Part shown: one piece after another, positions 38,887 to 49,410 of the stretch
How positions within the stretch are numbered: the first letter of the stretch is position 1
How the letters are laid out: each line of letters opens with the position of its first letter
Assembly: GCA_025345505.1 (NCBI GenBank)
Contig: JANVCC010010406.1
Location: 13,117,242 to 13,181,241, forward strand
Direction of reading: 5' to 3'
Source of the DNA: Todiramphus chloris collaris
Lineage: Eukaryota > Chordata > Aves > Coraciiformes > Alcedinidae
Length of the DNA stretch: 64,000 nucleotides
Made by a program: the position numbers and the translations under genes
Notes under the pieces: generated by a model
The model's database searches: none
What the model was told of the DNA's origin: nothing
The model's input: only the letters and a program-made list of their open reading frames with translations

Positions 38887-40329
38887 ATGTTGCAGTTCAG
38901 CATGCGGCAACAGTTTCCTTTCCTAAAACACAAAGGGAGAGAGAGGGAAGCTCCAAATGTCCTCACGCAGCCTGACAAGGGGAAGGATAACGAAGGCAAG
39001 CATGTAGACAAGCAGAGTGGCTTTTCTGCTACCACTGTGTTGAACTCCCAGCCCCTACTGCTCCTGGGACCTGAAGGAAATTACAACTATTATGTGGATG
39101 ATGAAGATGAGGAGGAGGAAGAGAAAGAACAAGGAAAATGGCCAAGTGGAGACACATTTGAGGGAGAAAACAAGGTCTCGTCATCTGTTCATTGCTCCCC
39201 ATTCATCCCTTCCTCTGGAGCCCCAGCCCCAGCTTTCACTTCATCTGTGCTCAATGTTAACGTTGGTGGCCAGAGCTACCATCTCACCTACCAGGCAGTA
39301 GCCATCTACCCCAAGACCCGCCTGGGCCGCCTGGTTACCTCCACTGACCGTCGCTGCCAGCTGGGTCTGTGTGATGACTATGCTGCCCAGGTAGATGAGT
39401 ATTTCTTTGACCGGGATCCAGCTGTCTTCCAGCTGGTGTACAACTTCTATGCCTCAGGAGTGCTGCGTGTGCGGGATGAGCTGTGTCCCCGTAGCTTCCT
39501 GGAGGAGCTGAGCTACTGGGGTGTGAGGCTCAAATACACACCTCGCTGTTGCCGCATCTGCTTTGAGGAGCGCCGTGATGAGCTAAGTGAGCAGCTGAAG
39601 GTCCAGCGCGAGCTGCGCTCACAGGCAGAGGCTCAGGAGAATGAGCAGCTCTTCCACCACATGCGGTACTATGGTCCTCAGCGCTGGCGCCTCTGGAACC
39701 TCATGGAGAAGCCCTTCTCCTCGGTCACTGCCAAGGTGATGGCAGTGGCCTCCAGCTTCTTTGTGCTCATCTCTGTGGTGGCCCTGGCTCTCAACACAGT
39801 GGAGGAGATGCAGCAGGTAGACCGGAAGAGTGGGGAGAGCCGTCCTGTCTTGGAACACATTGAGACCCTATGCATCGCGTTCTTCACACTGGAGTACCTG
39901 CTGCGCTTGGTCTCTACCCCAGATCTACGTCGCTTTGCGAGCAGTGCCCTCAATGCAGTAGACCTCATAGCCATCCTGCCCCTCTACCTGCAGCTGCTGC
40001 TTGAATGCTTTGCTGATGATGATCAGCCCCGAGGTCGGGGATCTCAGCATGAGCACGATATTGAGAAGGTGGGACGGGTGGGCAAGGTGGGACAGGTGCT
40101 CCGCATCATGCGCCTCATGCGCATCTTCCGCATCCTCAAGCTGGCCCGCCACTCCACAGGGCTGCGTGCCTTTGGCTTCACCTTGCGCCAGTGTTACCAG
40201 CAGGTGGGCTGCCTTTTGCTCTTCATTGCCATGGGCATCTTCGCCTTCTCTGCCATGGTCTACACAGTGGAGCATGATGTCTCCAGTACCAACTTCACCA
40301 GCATCCCGCATGCTTGGTGGTGGGCTGCC
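38887..40329 (+). CDS. KCNV2: KCNV2 exon 1: Kv8.2 voltage-gated K+ channel modifier subunit, residues 1-481
   Basis: The product is an electrically silent Kv subunit that co-assembles with Kv2 channels in the photoreceptor inner segment membrane. Residues are counted from the ATG at 38887. Visible are an acidic stretch (residues 69-82, next to the conserved EGNYNYY), the T1 tetramerisation domain (121-225, [10 protein letters not shown] to [10 protein letters not shown]), S1 (280-302), S2 (326-344), S3 (353-373), S4 (400-421, [20 protein letters not shown] with Arg every third residue), S5 (437-461), an N-glycosylation-type NFT at 469, and pore helix WWWAA. It is nearly collinear with human KCNV2, which also has two coding exons. 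The exon ends in phase 0 before GTAAGT (40330). An in-frame ATG eight codons upstream (38863) has a poorer context (T at -3); the chosen ATG has A at -3 and starts M-L like the human protein. With exon 2 the protein is 572 aa (human 545), longer mainly in the N-terminal region and the S3-S4 loop. Confidence 0.96.
40071..40091 (+). other. Potential G-quadruplex motif in KCNV2 exon 1
   Basis: Four GGG runs (40071-73, 40076-78, 40080-82, 40089-91) are separated by loops of 2, 1 and 6 bases, on the coding strand. They encode the Val-Gly-rich stretch just before S4. Confidence 0.6.
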
Positions 40330-40688
40330 GTAAGTACACACATCTCACCTTACTGGGTAGTCAGAGACCCTCCCTTCCTTCCCCTCCCCTTCCTTGCTAA
40401 AGTCGCTGACAGTCTTGAAAACAGCAGGCTCAGATCAGTGAACATCTGCTCCGAATTCTGAGCTTAGAGGACATATGCACTCACTCACGCACACACACAT
40501 GCACTCATTCACCTCTGTTGTAAGCTTAAATCAAGGCTTAATCAGGCAGATAGTGTTAATATTCCTGCCCAAACCAAATCAGACAGTACTTGCACTTTTA
40601 AAGAAGCGGGCAGAGACAGGTTAAAAAAAGCATTTCCGTGTTTAACCCCATTGTCAGTCTTGCAAAAAAAAAAACCCCAAAACCACCA

Positions 40689-40788
40689 NNNNNNNNNNNN
40701 NNNNNNNNNNNNNNNNNNNNNNNNNNNNNNNNNNNNNNNNNNNNNNNNNNNNNNNNNNNNNNNNNNNNNNNNNNNNNNNNNNNNNNNN
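40689..40788. other. Assembly gap (100 N)
   Basis: Exactly 100 N, the conventional size for a gap of unknown length. It is flanked on the left by an A run followed by CCCCAAAACC and on the right by CTCTTTTTTTC. ORFs predicted across it are artefacts. Confidence 0.98.
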
Positions 40789-41060
40789 CTCTTTTTTTCA
40801 GATCTACTGTCACCCATATCATCTAACTGCAAGATGATGAGACATATTTTAGCAACAGTGGTCTGGTCACTCAGACTTGCAAAGCCAAAGCTATCCCAGA
40901 GCTCTGGCCATTAAAAATGCATTAGGACCAACAGTTGTTTTACACAAGAGGTTGTGTTCTTTTCCTTAGGTGGCATGTCTAAGGTGCATGTCTGAAAACA
41001 CACAAAACATTGATGGTTATGTATACCATGCCAGACTTGCAGAGGAATAAATACAAAAAG

Positions 41061-41165
41061 AAGCAGAATGGCTCAAGAGGTTAGTAACGGGATAAAATGC
41101 CTTCTACATCTAGGTCACTAGTTTGAATCCCTCATCAGTCAGTACTGAGAGCTGGTTAATGTCAC
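41061..41165 (+). mobile_element. tRNA-derived SINE head (MIR-like or other old SINE)
   Basis: TGGCTCAAGAGG at 41069-41080 fits a Pol III A box at 11 of 12 positions. AGTTTGAATCC at 41120-41130 fits a B box (GGTTCGANTCC) at 9 of 11, with changes compatible with CpG decay. The spacing of 39 bases is normal for tRNA. The arms do not fold as a tRNA cloverleaf, so a diverged SINE is more likely than a tRNA gene. Family is not certain. Confidence 0.5.
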
Positions 41166-43835
41166 CTTGAATCTCTTTTTGCAGCCTCTGTCAAAAAGAG
41201 TGTGATTTTACTTCCATTCCAAGCACCTGGAGTGAGGGTAACTGGCTGAGTTTCAGCTGATAAGCCTCAGAAATGGAGACAGAATGACCTCGTTTCTAGA
41301 GACTGCCATGGCGTTAGTGCTCTAAGGCATTTGGGCACATCACATCCTTGAGACGTCTGAACTACCACTGACCTGTACTATACTGTGTTATGTGGAGGGG
41401 TGTTTTTGAGGCAGTGTTTTCTGGGCTGTTGGGTTCACATCTTTCAGGGGCATGATGATTTAGCCAGGAATGCATATCTATGAGAGTTTGAAGTCCTCCA
41501 CCTTACTTAAATGTCTCCTGTCTCTGGAAATGTCCTAGCAGAACTGTTCCAGCATCCCAGCCTTGGAATTGACCTCTAAACAGCTCAGGAAGCAGTTCAA
41601 ATCCAGACCTGGACTGCATTAACACACAAGGACAGACATACATTCAGTTATAGAAAGCTCACCACTACTTGTCAAAGTATTGTGAGATCAAAATGATAGT
41701 TCAAGGTGAGATGTGAAGTCAAAAGAAAGAATTTTTCGTTTATCAAGACCAGTGGACAGACAAGGAAGAGGGAATGCAGGCTGTAAGTAAATGCTTACCA
41801 GATAATCTTCATGCATAAGTATGGTAGCTTCACCATTATCATTTTTACACCAAATTTTGGGCAGAGATGAGGATGGTTTTATCTAGGGCACTGGGGAGAG
41901 AGTGAAGCTGGTCCCTGCCTGTGCTGCAGCCTGCAGCATTTCAGCGCTGGAGAGCAATAGCTCTGTTATGTTGCAGAAGATGTGTGTATCTATAGCAGCA
42001 GCCTGGATCAAATGAGAGGGTGGCTAGACGTTGCAGGTGCTGAAAGAAGGCAAAAGGCCTGAAACTTGGCTGTCCATATCTGTAAGGCTTGCTCCAGTCT
42101 GTGGTCATACACATTTCATTCTGCAGAAGCTGATGCTGGCCTCCATAATCCATGTTTATGGCAGGGCCCTAGGAGCACTTCTGACCCCTGAGCCTGGCTA
42201 CGGGACTGGCTATGTCCAAGTTGCTTCTTCATAGTCTTTTCTACATTGCCTATGACAGTTTGGAAGGGATACTTCATCTGCATGAAACCTAGGCAAATGG
42301 ACTAGAAGGTGTCAGAAGGTCTTCTCGTGTTGATTGATCAGAACAGGCACTGTGTATGGGGCCACAATGCAGCAGTACCAACCCATCCAAGGTCATTTCT
42401 CCTGGCCAGAAGCCCTGGGAGCCCATGGCCTGCAGTGGCTGATGAGATGTGGTCGTTTCCCATACATGTGTTTGTAGTGACACCATAACAGAACATCTGG
42501 CCTTAGAGACACAGATGTAGACATCTTCATCTTTCATGTGCTGAACATCCTTAAAGTCAGGGCATGGGAAGAACTGAAAAATCAGTGAATAAAGGGAAAG
42601 CCCTGTAATGTGCTCATCACAGCTTGATCTTTAAATTATATACACAGGTTATGAAAAACTTCATGCTTTGTACATTACTAGAAGAATATTAACCTCATGT
42701 TTTGTTTTATGAATGTGTAGGATATATGCAAAATCTTTAGGGCTCATTTCTGCAAGCTGCTGACACCATAATTATCTAGATACTCCTAAGAAGCCTATAT
42801 GACTATGACTACATGAAAAAAGCCTACGTAGCTGAGCAAGTATTTTCAAAAGAGGAGCTGTAGCACATGCATTGGATCACAAAACTCCTTTTAAAGCCTA
42901 TTCATTCTTTAAATGTGAAAATTAAGGTATCTGGATCACTCAAATTTCGATCAACCCAACAGCATTCACAGTATAACACACCAGGAGAAGTATCCCTCCC
43001 AGACTGTCACAGGCAATGTAGAAGACTGTGCCAGTGGAACAGAACCTTATCACAGGATAATGGGTTTGTCATGGCTGGTAGAGATAAACATCTTGCCTTC
43101 ATTTCAGTATATATTTTTGGATATATTTATCCTGTATTATCATTCAAATCCAGTGACTTAATTTCCACTAAACCAAGTGACTAATCCTTTTTATTCCATA
43201 GGAAGCACCAGGTGCATCCTACAAATGTGCTTACCCAGTGCTGTCTCATGTACCCTAATGCTTTCTTCATTTGAAATAATGCTTTATTTAGCATGTTAGA
43301 GGATGGCAGGCTGCACACCATGACCTTCCAAGACTTATTTCAATGCTAAATCCACAAGGACATTACAGTGAAAGTCCTACTGCCTGTGGTTTACTTCTGC
43401 CAAAATTTAAGATTACGGTTTCTGAGATACAGTATGTTGAGATATTGAGATACTGAAAAAAAATCAGAAAAAAAATCATTGGATGAAAAAGAGCCCTTGC
43501 CTTGACTAGGAAGTGGCAGATGGAAGAAGCCTGCAAGTTTTACCTGCAAGAGAAAAATAAGTTTTCTCTACTAAATGTAACAATCAAGACATGCAGTGGA
43601 AGTATATAAATTAGGAGTTAGTTTATGCTGACAGGCTGGGAGTACAACATTCATATATAGTATCCCCATAAGCAAACGTCCATTTATTTTTGAAACTAAA
43701 TTTTACCAAAAAAATATTGCAGTACTTACTGTATAAACCACAGATCCTTCATACACCCATAGGCTAAAAAGAAAATGCTGATGGCTGAGAAAAGATTTGT
43801 ATAAAGTTGATGTACTAAATGACATCCCTCCCACA

Positions 43836-43872
43836 CAAAAAAAAAACCCCAACCAACAAAACAACAAAACAT
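43836..43872 (+). repeat. A-rich / CCCCAACCAACAAAA low-complexity tract
   Basis: A run of ten A followed by CCCCAACC and ACAAAACAACAAAAC. Similar A-run plus CCCC patches recur in this window, including at the gap edge. Confidence 0.7.
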
Positions 43873-44483
43873 TTTAAATAACCCCCAAACCCTTCTTCAA
43901 AGCGGAATTCAGCAAAAATTTTCCACCTGTACCTATCAGCTAAAACAAACAGGGATATTTCCTACTGAAGGCACATACACCTAACTTTTGTAACCTCTGA
44001 CATACAGCTGAGCAGGAAGATCAATTTAGTACTATAAGCATTTATGTTGCAAGCATACACTGTGAGCAAAAACTTCCAGGCAACTGGATCACTTCTTCCT
44101 ACAGTGCAAACGTTACAAAAATAAACTTGACAATTGGCTGAATCTTTCAATATATTTTTCATTATTTCCTAAAATATATAAACCAAAAGGTACTACTCAA
44201 AACACAACCACAGAGTAAGTCCCAAAATACCAGGTTTTATAAGCACACTGGATTTAGTCACAGGGCATCTGTTTCAAGTGACATGATGAGGGAACAAGGC
44301 TGCAGTTATCACTGGATTTGTACGGTCAGGGAGCCAGCTCTATCCACTCGCACAGCTGAGCAAACCCACCTTCTGGTCAGGCTGGTGTGGAAATTCCTCT
44401 GCAGAAAAAGCTTTTACAAATCCTCCTGAATGGTGTCAAACTACATTGTTGTCTTTTTTTACTGCATGACAGGGAAATTTTTT

Positions 44484-44524
44484 ATTTGGGTTTTTTTTGG
44501 TTTTTTTTGGGGGGGGTGGATTTT
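44484..44524 (+). repeat. T/G homopolymer patch upstream of KCNV2 exon 2
   Basis: Pattern GGG-T8-GG-T8-G8-T-GG inside the intron. Low complexity, likely length-variable. Confidence 0.8.
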
Positions 44525-44684
44525 TGCATAAGATGGATGGTATGGAAGAAAAAGCAGCAGAGAGTATTTCCGACTTATGATGCAAAGTGCAAAACCACTA
44601 ACTTTAAAATTGTTCCTTGCCCCTGAACACATCTGCTTGTATGTTTCTTCTCAGCTAATAAGCTGAATGTTGGTTTGTCTGTAG

Positions 44685-44960
44685 GTCAGCATCTCTACAG
44701 TGGGATATGGAGACATGTGTCCAGAAACTCACCTTGGCCGCTTGTTTGCTTTCCTCTGCATTGCGTTTGGAATAATCCTGAACGGCATGCCCATCTCCAT
44801 TCTCTACAACAAATTCTCAGACTATTACAGTAAGCTGAAGGCCTACGAGTACACAGCTCTCAAGAAAGAAAGGGGGAAGGTGGACTTCACACGGAGAGCC
44901 ATGAAGAAAATATCTGAATGCTGTGGAGAAGGTGCAACCCACCCTTTGTCACAGCACTGA
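44685..44960 (+). CDS. KCNV2: KCNV2 exon 2: selectivity filter, S6 and C terminus, residues 482-572
   Basis: This exon follows the TGTAG acceptor and opens [10 protein letters not shown]. It carries the K+ selectivity filter TVGYGD (residues 486-491), S6 (about 500-523, [20 protein letters not shown]) and a short cytosolic tail ending ...[11 protein letters not shown]. The NGMPIS sequence in S6, in place of the PVP hinge of conducting Kv channels, is characteristic of silent KvS subunits. The first two thirds are nearly identical to human Kv8.2; the last 15 or so residues diverge, as expected. Stop TGA at 44958-44960. The true exon start is 15 bases before any local start codon and was set from the splice site. 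Confidence 0.96.
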   Translation, partial: VSISTVGYGDMCPETHLGRLFAFLCIAFGIILNGMPISILYNKFSDYYSKLKAYEYTALKKERGKVDFTRRAMKKISECCGEGATHPLSQH

Positions 44961-45285
44961 TACAATTCACGCTTTGGATATTGTGAGGGAACAGAGAAGC
45001 TGAAGTAGAAAGAAAATGGATCAAACAAGCTAACTGAAGATTGCCTGAAAAGGACAAAAGTAACAAAATCATATGGTGCAATCTGTTTTCAGAGGGGATA
45101 ACAATGACAGAATTTTTTTTATTTTTTTTTTTTTTGTCTCAAAGCAACGCGCAGCACTTAAGTGGTCATCAACTATCTGGATTTACGTTCTTCAGATTAG
45201 CCACCTGGAAACTCTGTATTAGACCCACATGAAGATGTAACACTGCTACTGATGAGATCCACAATAAAGGCCCACTATAATCAAA
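44961..45285 (+). other. KCNV2: KCNV2 3' untranslated region
   Basis: About 320 bases from the stop to just past AATAAA at 45263-45268. It includes a T-rich patch at 45113-45136. The end is approximate. Confidence 0.7.
45263..45268 (+). terminator. KCNV2 poly(A) signal
   Basis: AATAAA, the first hexamer after the KCNV2 stop (about 300 bases). Confidence 0.7.
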
Positions 45286-47322
45286 GCAAAGGAAAAAAAA
45301 AATTGCTGCCATTAAGGGTCAGCCACCTCACTGATGTCAAGGTAGTCTCAAAAATTAAGCAAATAGAATAACCAATATATTTACTGCATTGCTGAAATTG
45401 GTTTTGCGCCAGCTTTCAAAACCAGGAAAACAGCCCAGAGCGTTTACCTGAATATAAGCAGCATCTATACTCCTTAAGTTTCAGCTTCCATTTCTTCTGT
45501 CATAGAGTTATGCTCCACTATTCCAATTTTAATTTTTAAATCAAGCCCTGCAAATGATTCCCATTGTCATATCTAGGCAAGAAACACACTGTTCTTAGTA
45601 TCACCCTCCCCCCCTCCATATTCATCTTGCATTATGCCAAGAACTAGTGAAGAAGTCTGGAGCCTGAGTTGATAAATATCATTAATCCATTTTGAAAACA
45701 TTTTCAAAACAAAACCATCTTTAGGTATAGGATTAAGAGATAAACTAAATTTATTCTACAGCATTTAATGTATCTGCTTACTGAATATTTAGAATAATAA
45801 TAGGCCTGTCACGGGACACAAGTGTTAAAGTAGCGTTTAAAAAAAATAATCGAATTAAACATGTAATGGATAATAGCTCATAAAGACTTTTCATACAAAG
45901 AATCTTAACAGCACTCATCTGTAACCAATTTTAAATATAATTTAAAGTCAAGTTACTTTGTCTGGTACATACAGCCACTAAGGACATAATTCTCACACTT
46001 TAGCTCACCCCTAGTAGTACCTTATTTCCTAAGATTACTGAGCCTTCTTGCACAGCTGGATGCAAATTCTCGTGCACCAGAAACTCACCCTAAAACCTAT
46101 GCAACAAATAACAACAAATACAATTAAATGGGATCAGAGTTTCATGTATTAGTTCACATCACATCAGGAGTATTCTTTTTACATAAGAGTTTTACCAATT
46201 TGGAAATAGTAACCTGAATAACAGATCTGAAATAGTTATTTTACTGATAGTCAGATACAAAAAGCGTAAAAAAATTGAGTGTAACAAAAAGAAGTAATAG
46301 CAACAGTCACTGATATAAGCCATGGCTGTTACTCAGCAGCACTCTTGCTGCAAAACAGCCTGATGGCAGAGATGCATTTTAAAATTCTTGAACTCTAGTT
46401 TTGCATCTGTTAAATGCAAATGCATTCAAATCTCAAAGCCACACTGGAGACAATGGTGTGAAGCTCACTCTTGGGACAGCTGAGGGTGAAAAAGTTCATT
46501 AATTTTGCTACTTCTATGCAAATTGTGTCAAGCATAGGGACATTTCTCCTTTCAGTGGTGAGAAGATAATTAGTAACCAAGTTGCTCTTCTCATTCTCTA
46601 CCGCCAGACAAACGTATCATAAGCCCATCTGTCATTTTGTTCTTTAGGAATGACAGTCAGCACATTGTGTGCTGATCAGCTCTGTTAAAAGCTAAACCGT
46701 GTCTTTAAGGCACAGCTGAGCCCTGGGAGTTGAGCGTGATAGATGTTGCTCTTCTGGACTATGCACAATACAGCAGGCACAATCCTGGCACTCCCTGAGA
46801 AGAATAGCTGCTTTACTTTGTCTCTAGGGATGGTATGAATTTGCATGGCCCTTCTGCACAGCAACCACAAGATGAGGATCTTCCTGAAACCACAGGAAGC
46901 CTCTCTCTTAGACCCCTCCTGCAGTTCAGTGAGGTGGCAGGTTACAAGCAGGCAAAAACACAGCTGTTCTTTATTTTCAACATACAGCTTGGGTTAGATC
47001 CATTAGAACTTAAAAATTGGTGAATACCCAACTTTCCTAGACATGGGACATCCTCAACTAATTTCCTTGTCTGAAGGAATCAGTATTGCATGTACCACAT
47101 GCAATGGGATGCAAGTGTTCAGCCTTCCATGGCAAGCTCAGCAGCTTCTTGCCACCTAGTGAAATCCAGAGCCTGAGCACTTACTCCACTGAGGCTGAAC
47201 TTCATCAAAGCCTCAGACTTCACACAAGCCACCAGCCCCATTTTCCACCTCACTTGCATTGCCTGCAGGACCCATTCAGGTAGATGTTCTTCCAGACATG
47301 TAAGGGAATAGGCTTTCCATAC

Positions 47323-47350
<28 letters not shown>
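47323..47350 (+). repeat. Poly(A) tract, 28 bases
   Basis: Uninterrupted A run; no retrocopy body recognised upstream. Confidence 0.9.
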
Positions 47351-47353
<3 letters not shown>

Positions 47354-49323
47354 CAGGAGAAAAAGAAATTTCTCTCTTTTAATCGTGGGTCAGAACTTAA
47401 TGCCTTTAGTGAGTGGTTTCTTACCTGTCCCACAAGATTTTAATGCACAAGTCCCATGGTACTACTCTAAATATTCAAATACATCTTGGAGTCAGTCTTT
47501 CCCATCCACGTAGCTGAAGTTGTTCCACTTTGCACTGAGTAAATAATCACCCACCAGGTGACAGTAAAAGAAGGACTGTACAGATTGCTGTTTGCAGCAC
47601 GTGTCTGGGTGGAAAGGTGTGGGCAACAGGCCCTGCTTCAATATAGAGCTATGAAAGTACCTTGGCCAAGCAGCAAAATTTTCACGAACACTCACCATCT
47701 TCTGCCCCAAGCAATCTTTGATTGAAGAATTCAGGCCAGAAGGACTCCAGAGTCAGTCCCTGCACACTGCAGCCACACAAAGGCAACAAACTCTTCCTTA
47801 GACTACCCTACAAGCTAATGGCCATGAGTCAAGACACTTCCCAACATAGTCAGTAGTTTCTGTCCCCTCAGGAGAGTAAGACACTATAACCAACCAGTAC
47901 CACCCGGTCCTATCTGGGTGCTCTGAACACTGAGGCTATTGCACATCAGACAGCTCAGCTTACCCACAGGCTGACTCTCTTCTTTCTCAATGCACTTTGC
48001 ACCCCTACCCCTCTGTCAACCAGTCCCACCATCTTGCTGATGCCAGCTTTTGGTACACAAATATGGTAGTTGGGAGGAGCAGGGTTGGATTCTTGACTGG
48101 TTCATGACTTAGCTCAATGTAGAGAGCTCTGACAACTGTTAGAGCTGGCTCAAGACACATGGTAGAAGTGTGTGGTCTAGTGGATGGATCTCTGGCAACT
48201 GCCACGTGAAGTATTAAGTAGACAACTACATGAAGTTGCTGGGTTTCTGTTTTGTAATACCTGTCTCACCTGTTCTACTGCATTCAGGAGGTAAACAGGC
48301 CCTTAGTCAAGTAAGGCATTTCCCACCAAATTAAAATTAGTGTTTAGGGCTTTTCTCAGTCAAAACCTCATCATTGTCTTCTCTAGATTACATTATACAG
48401 CTTTCTGCTTTATGGATTAACTAATCTTATTTTAGAGGTGACAATTGTAAATCTGTACATTTCAGTAAGAAGGAGTATGCTTAAGCTGAGGTACCACTAT
48501 ACCAGCCACACGCTGCCCCAGATGCCCAAAGCTCTGTCAACATCAGCATTTTTTGTGGATGGCTACTAGCAAGTTCCTCCCCACAAGGTCCTCTTACCCT
48601 GTGAGATCCTGTCTGAGGCTCATACTATATGAAGAACGTCTCCAGACAGCTCAGAGGAAAGGAGGAGAACAAACTTCTGATAACCTGAAGAAGGCTGTGA
48701 AAAACTGTTATCTGCTGGTTTTGAAATAGGATACAGCATTTTTGCTATATTTTTTTTTTTTCTGACACAATGGTTCCTTCTGAGAAGGATTCTCAATTTA
48801 TTCTGCTATGTCTACTGAGACTTTCAGTAGCATCATCACTGTCATTACTCAAATTAAACACTCAGATGGTACACATGATGACATAAAAAAATAATAGAAA
48901 GATATGATTGTCTTCGTTACTTGAATGCCACAGGACTTCAACAATCAAAAGGATATCAGAATAATCACATCAAGGGAAAATATGCTTAAACACAATAAAA
49001 AGATGGGAGATAGTATTAAAGCTAAAGTAGGTAGGGCTCATTTTGTGAGATGTTAATTTGATGTAGCTATAAGTTTGAGGAAACAGGGTGGATTCTCAAC
49101 CTACTGAATGTGGCCATGGTAAAGTCTCCTATTTTAACTAACTGCAGATATTAATGAGCACCAGAGAGAGAATGAAAATATGTTCTATCATTGTGTTTCA
49201 CTACAGACGTTGCAAACATGTTGTCTGTGGTAGACAAAGAAACAATTTGTCTGGGTGGCCTCTCTTCATTTTAGGACAGTTAAGAATTGTTTCTTCTACT
49301 CATTTTAGGCCTGCAAATTATTG

Positions 49324-49410
49324 TGGGGAAGGAAAAAATAAAAAGGAAAAAAAGAAAAAAAAAAAAAAAGAAGAAAGGAAACTAAGAAGAAAAAAAAAAA
49401 AGAAAACAAA
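49324..49410 (+). repeat. A-rich polypurine tract
   Basis: About 85 bases of A runs separated by G or GG; purine-only except for a few bases. Confidence 0.9.

Larger units (their letters stand above)
40330..44684 (+). other. KCNV2: KCNV2 intron
   Basis: GTAAGT donor at 40330 and TTTGTCTGTAG acceptor ending at 44684. Length is about 4.36 kb as assembled, including a 100-N gap. It interrupts the coding sequence in phase 0 between WWWAA and [10 protein letters not shown], the same place as the human intron. It contains a tRNA-derived SINE at about 41061 and a T/G homopolymer patch at about 44484-44524, 160-200 bases before exon 2. Confidence 0.93.

Noticed and set aside
39925-40341. 138-codon minus ORF under KCNV2 exon 1
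   Set aside because: Antisense shadow of the GC-rich KCNV2 coding exon.
40330-40461. Read-through of the KCNV2 exon 1 frame to a stop at 40461
   Set aside because: A strong GTAAGT donor at 40330 and the matching exon 2 show this is intron; at most a rare intron-retained isoform lacking the filter and S6.
40542-40914. ORFs containing a block of X residues
   Set aside because: They run through the 100-N gap and have no meaning.
41061-41165. A tRNA gene
   Set aside because: A and B boxes are present but the acceptor and T stems do not pair, so it is listed as a SINE relic.
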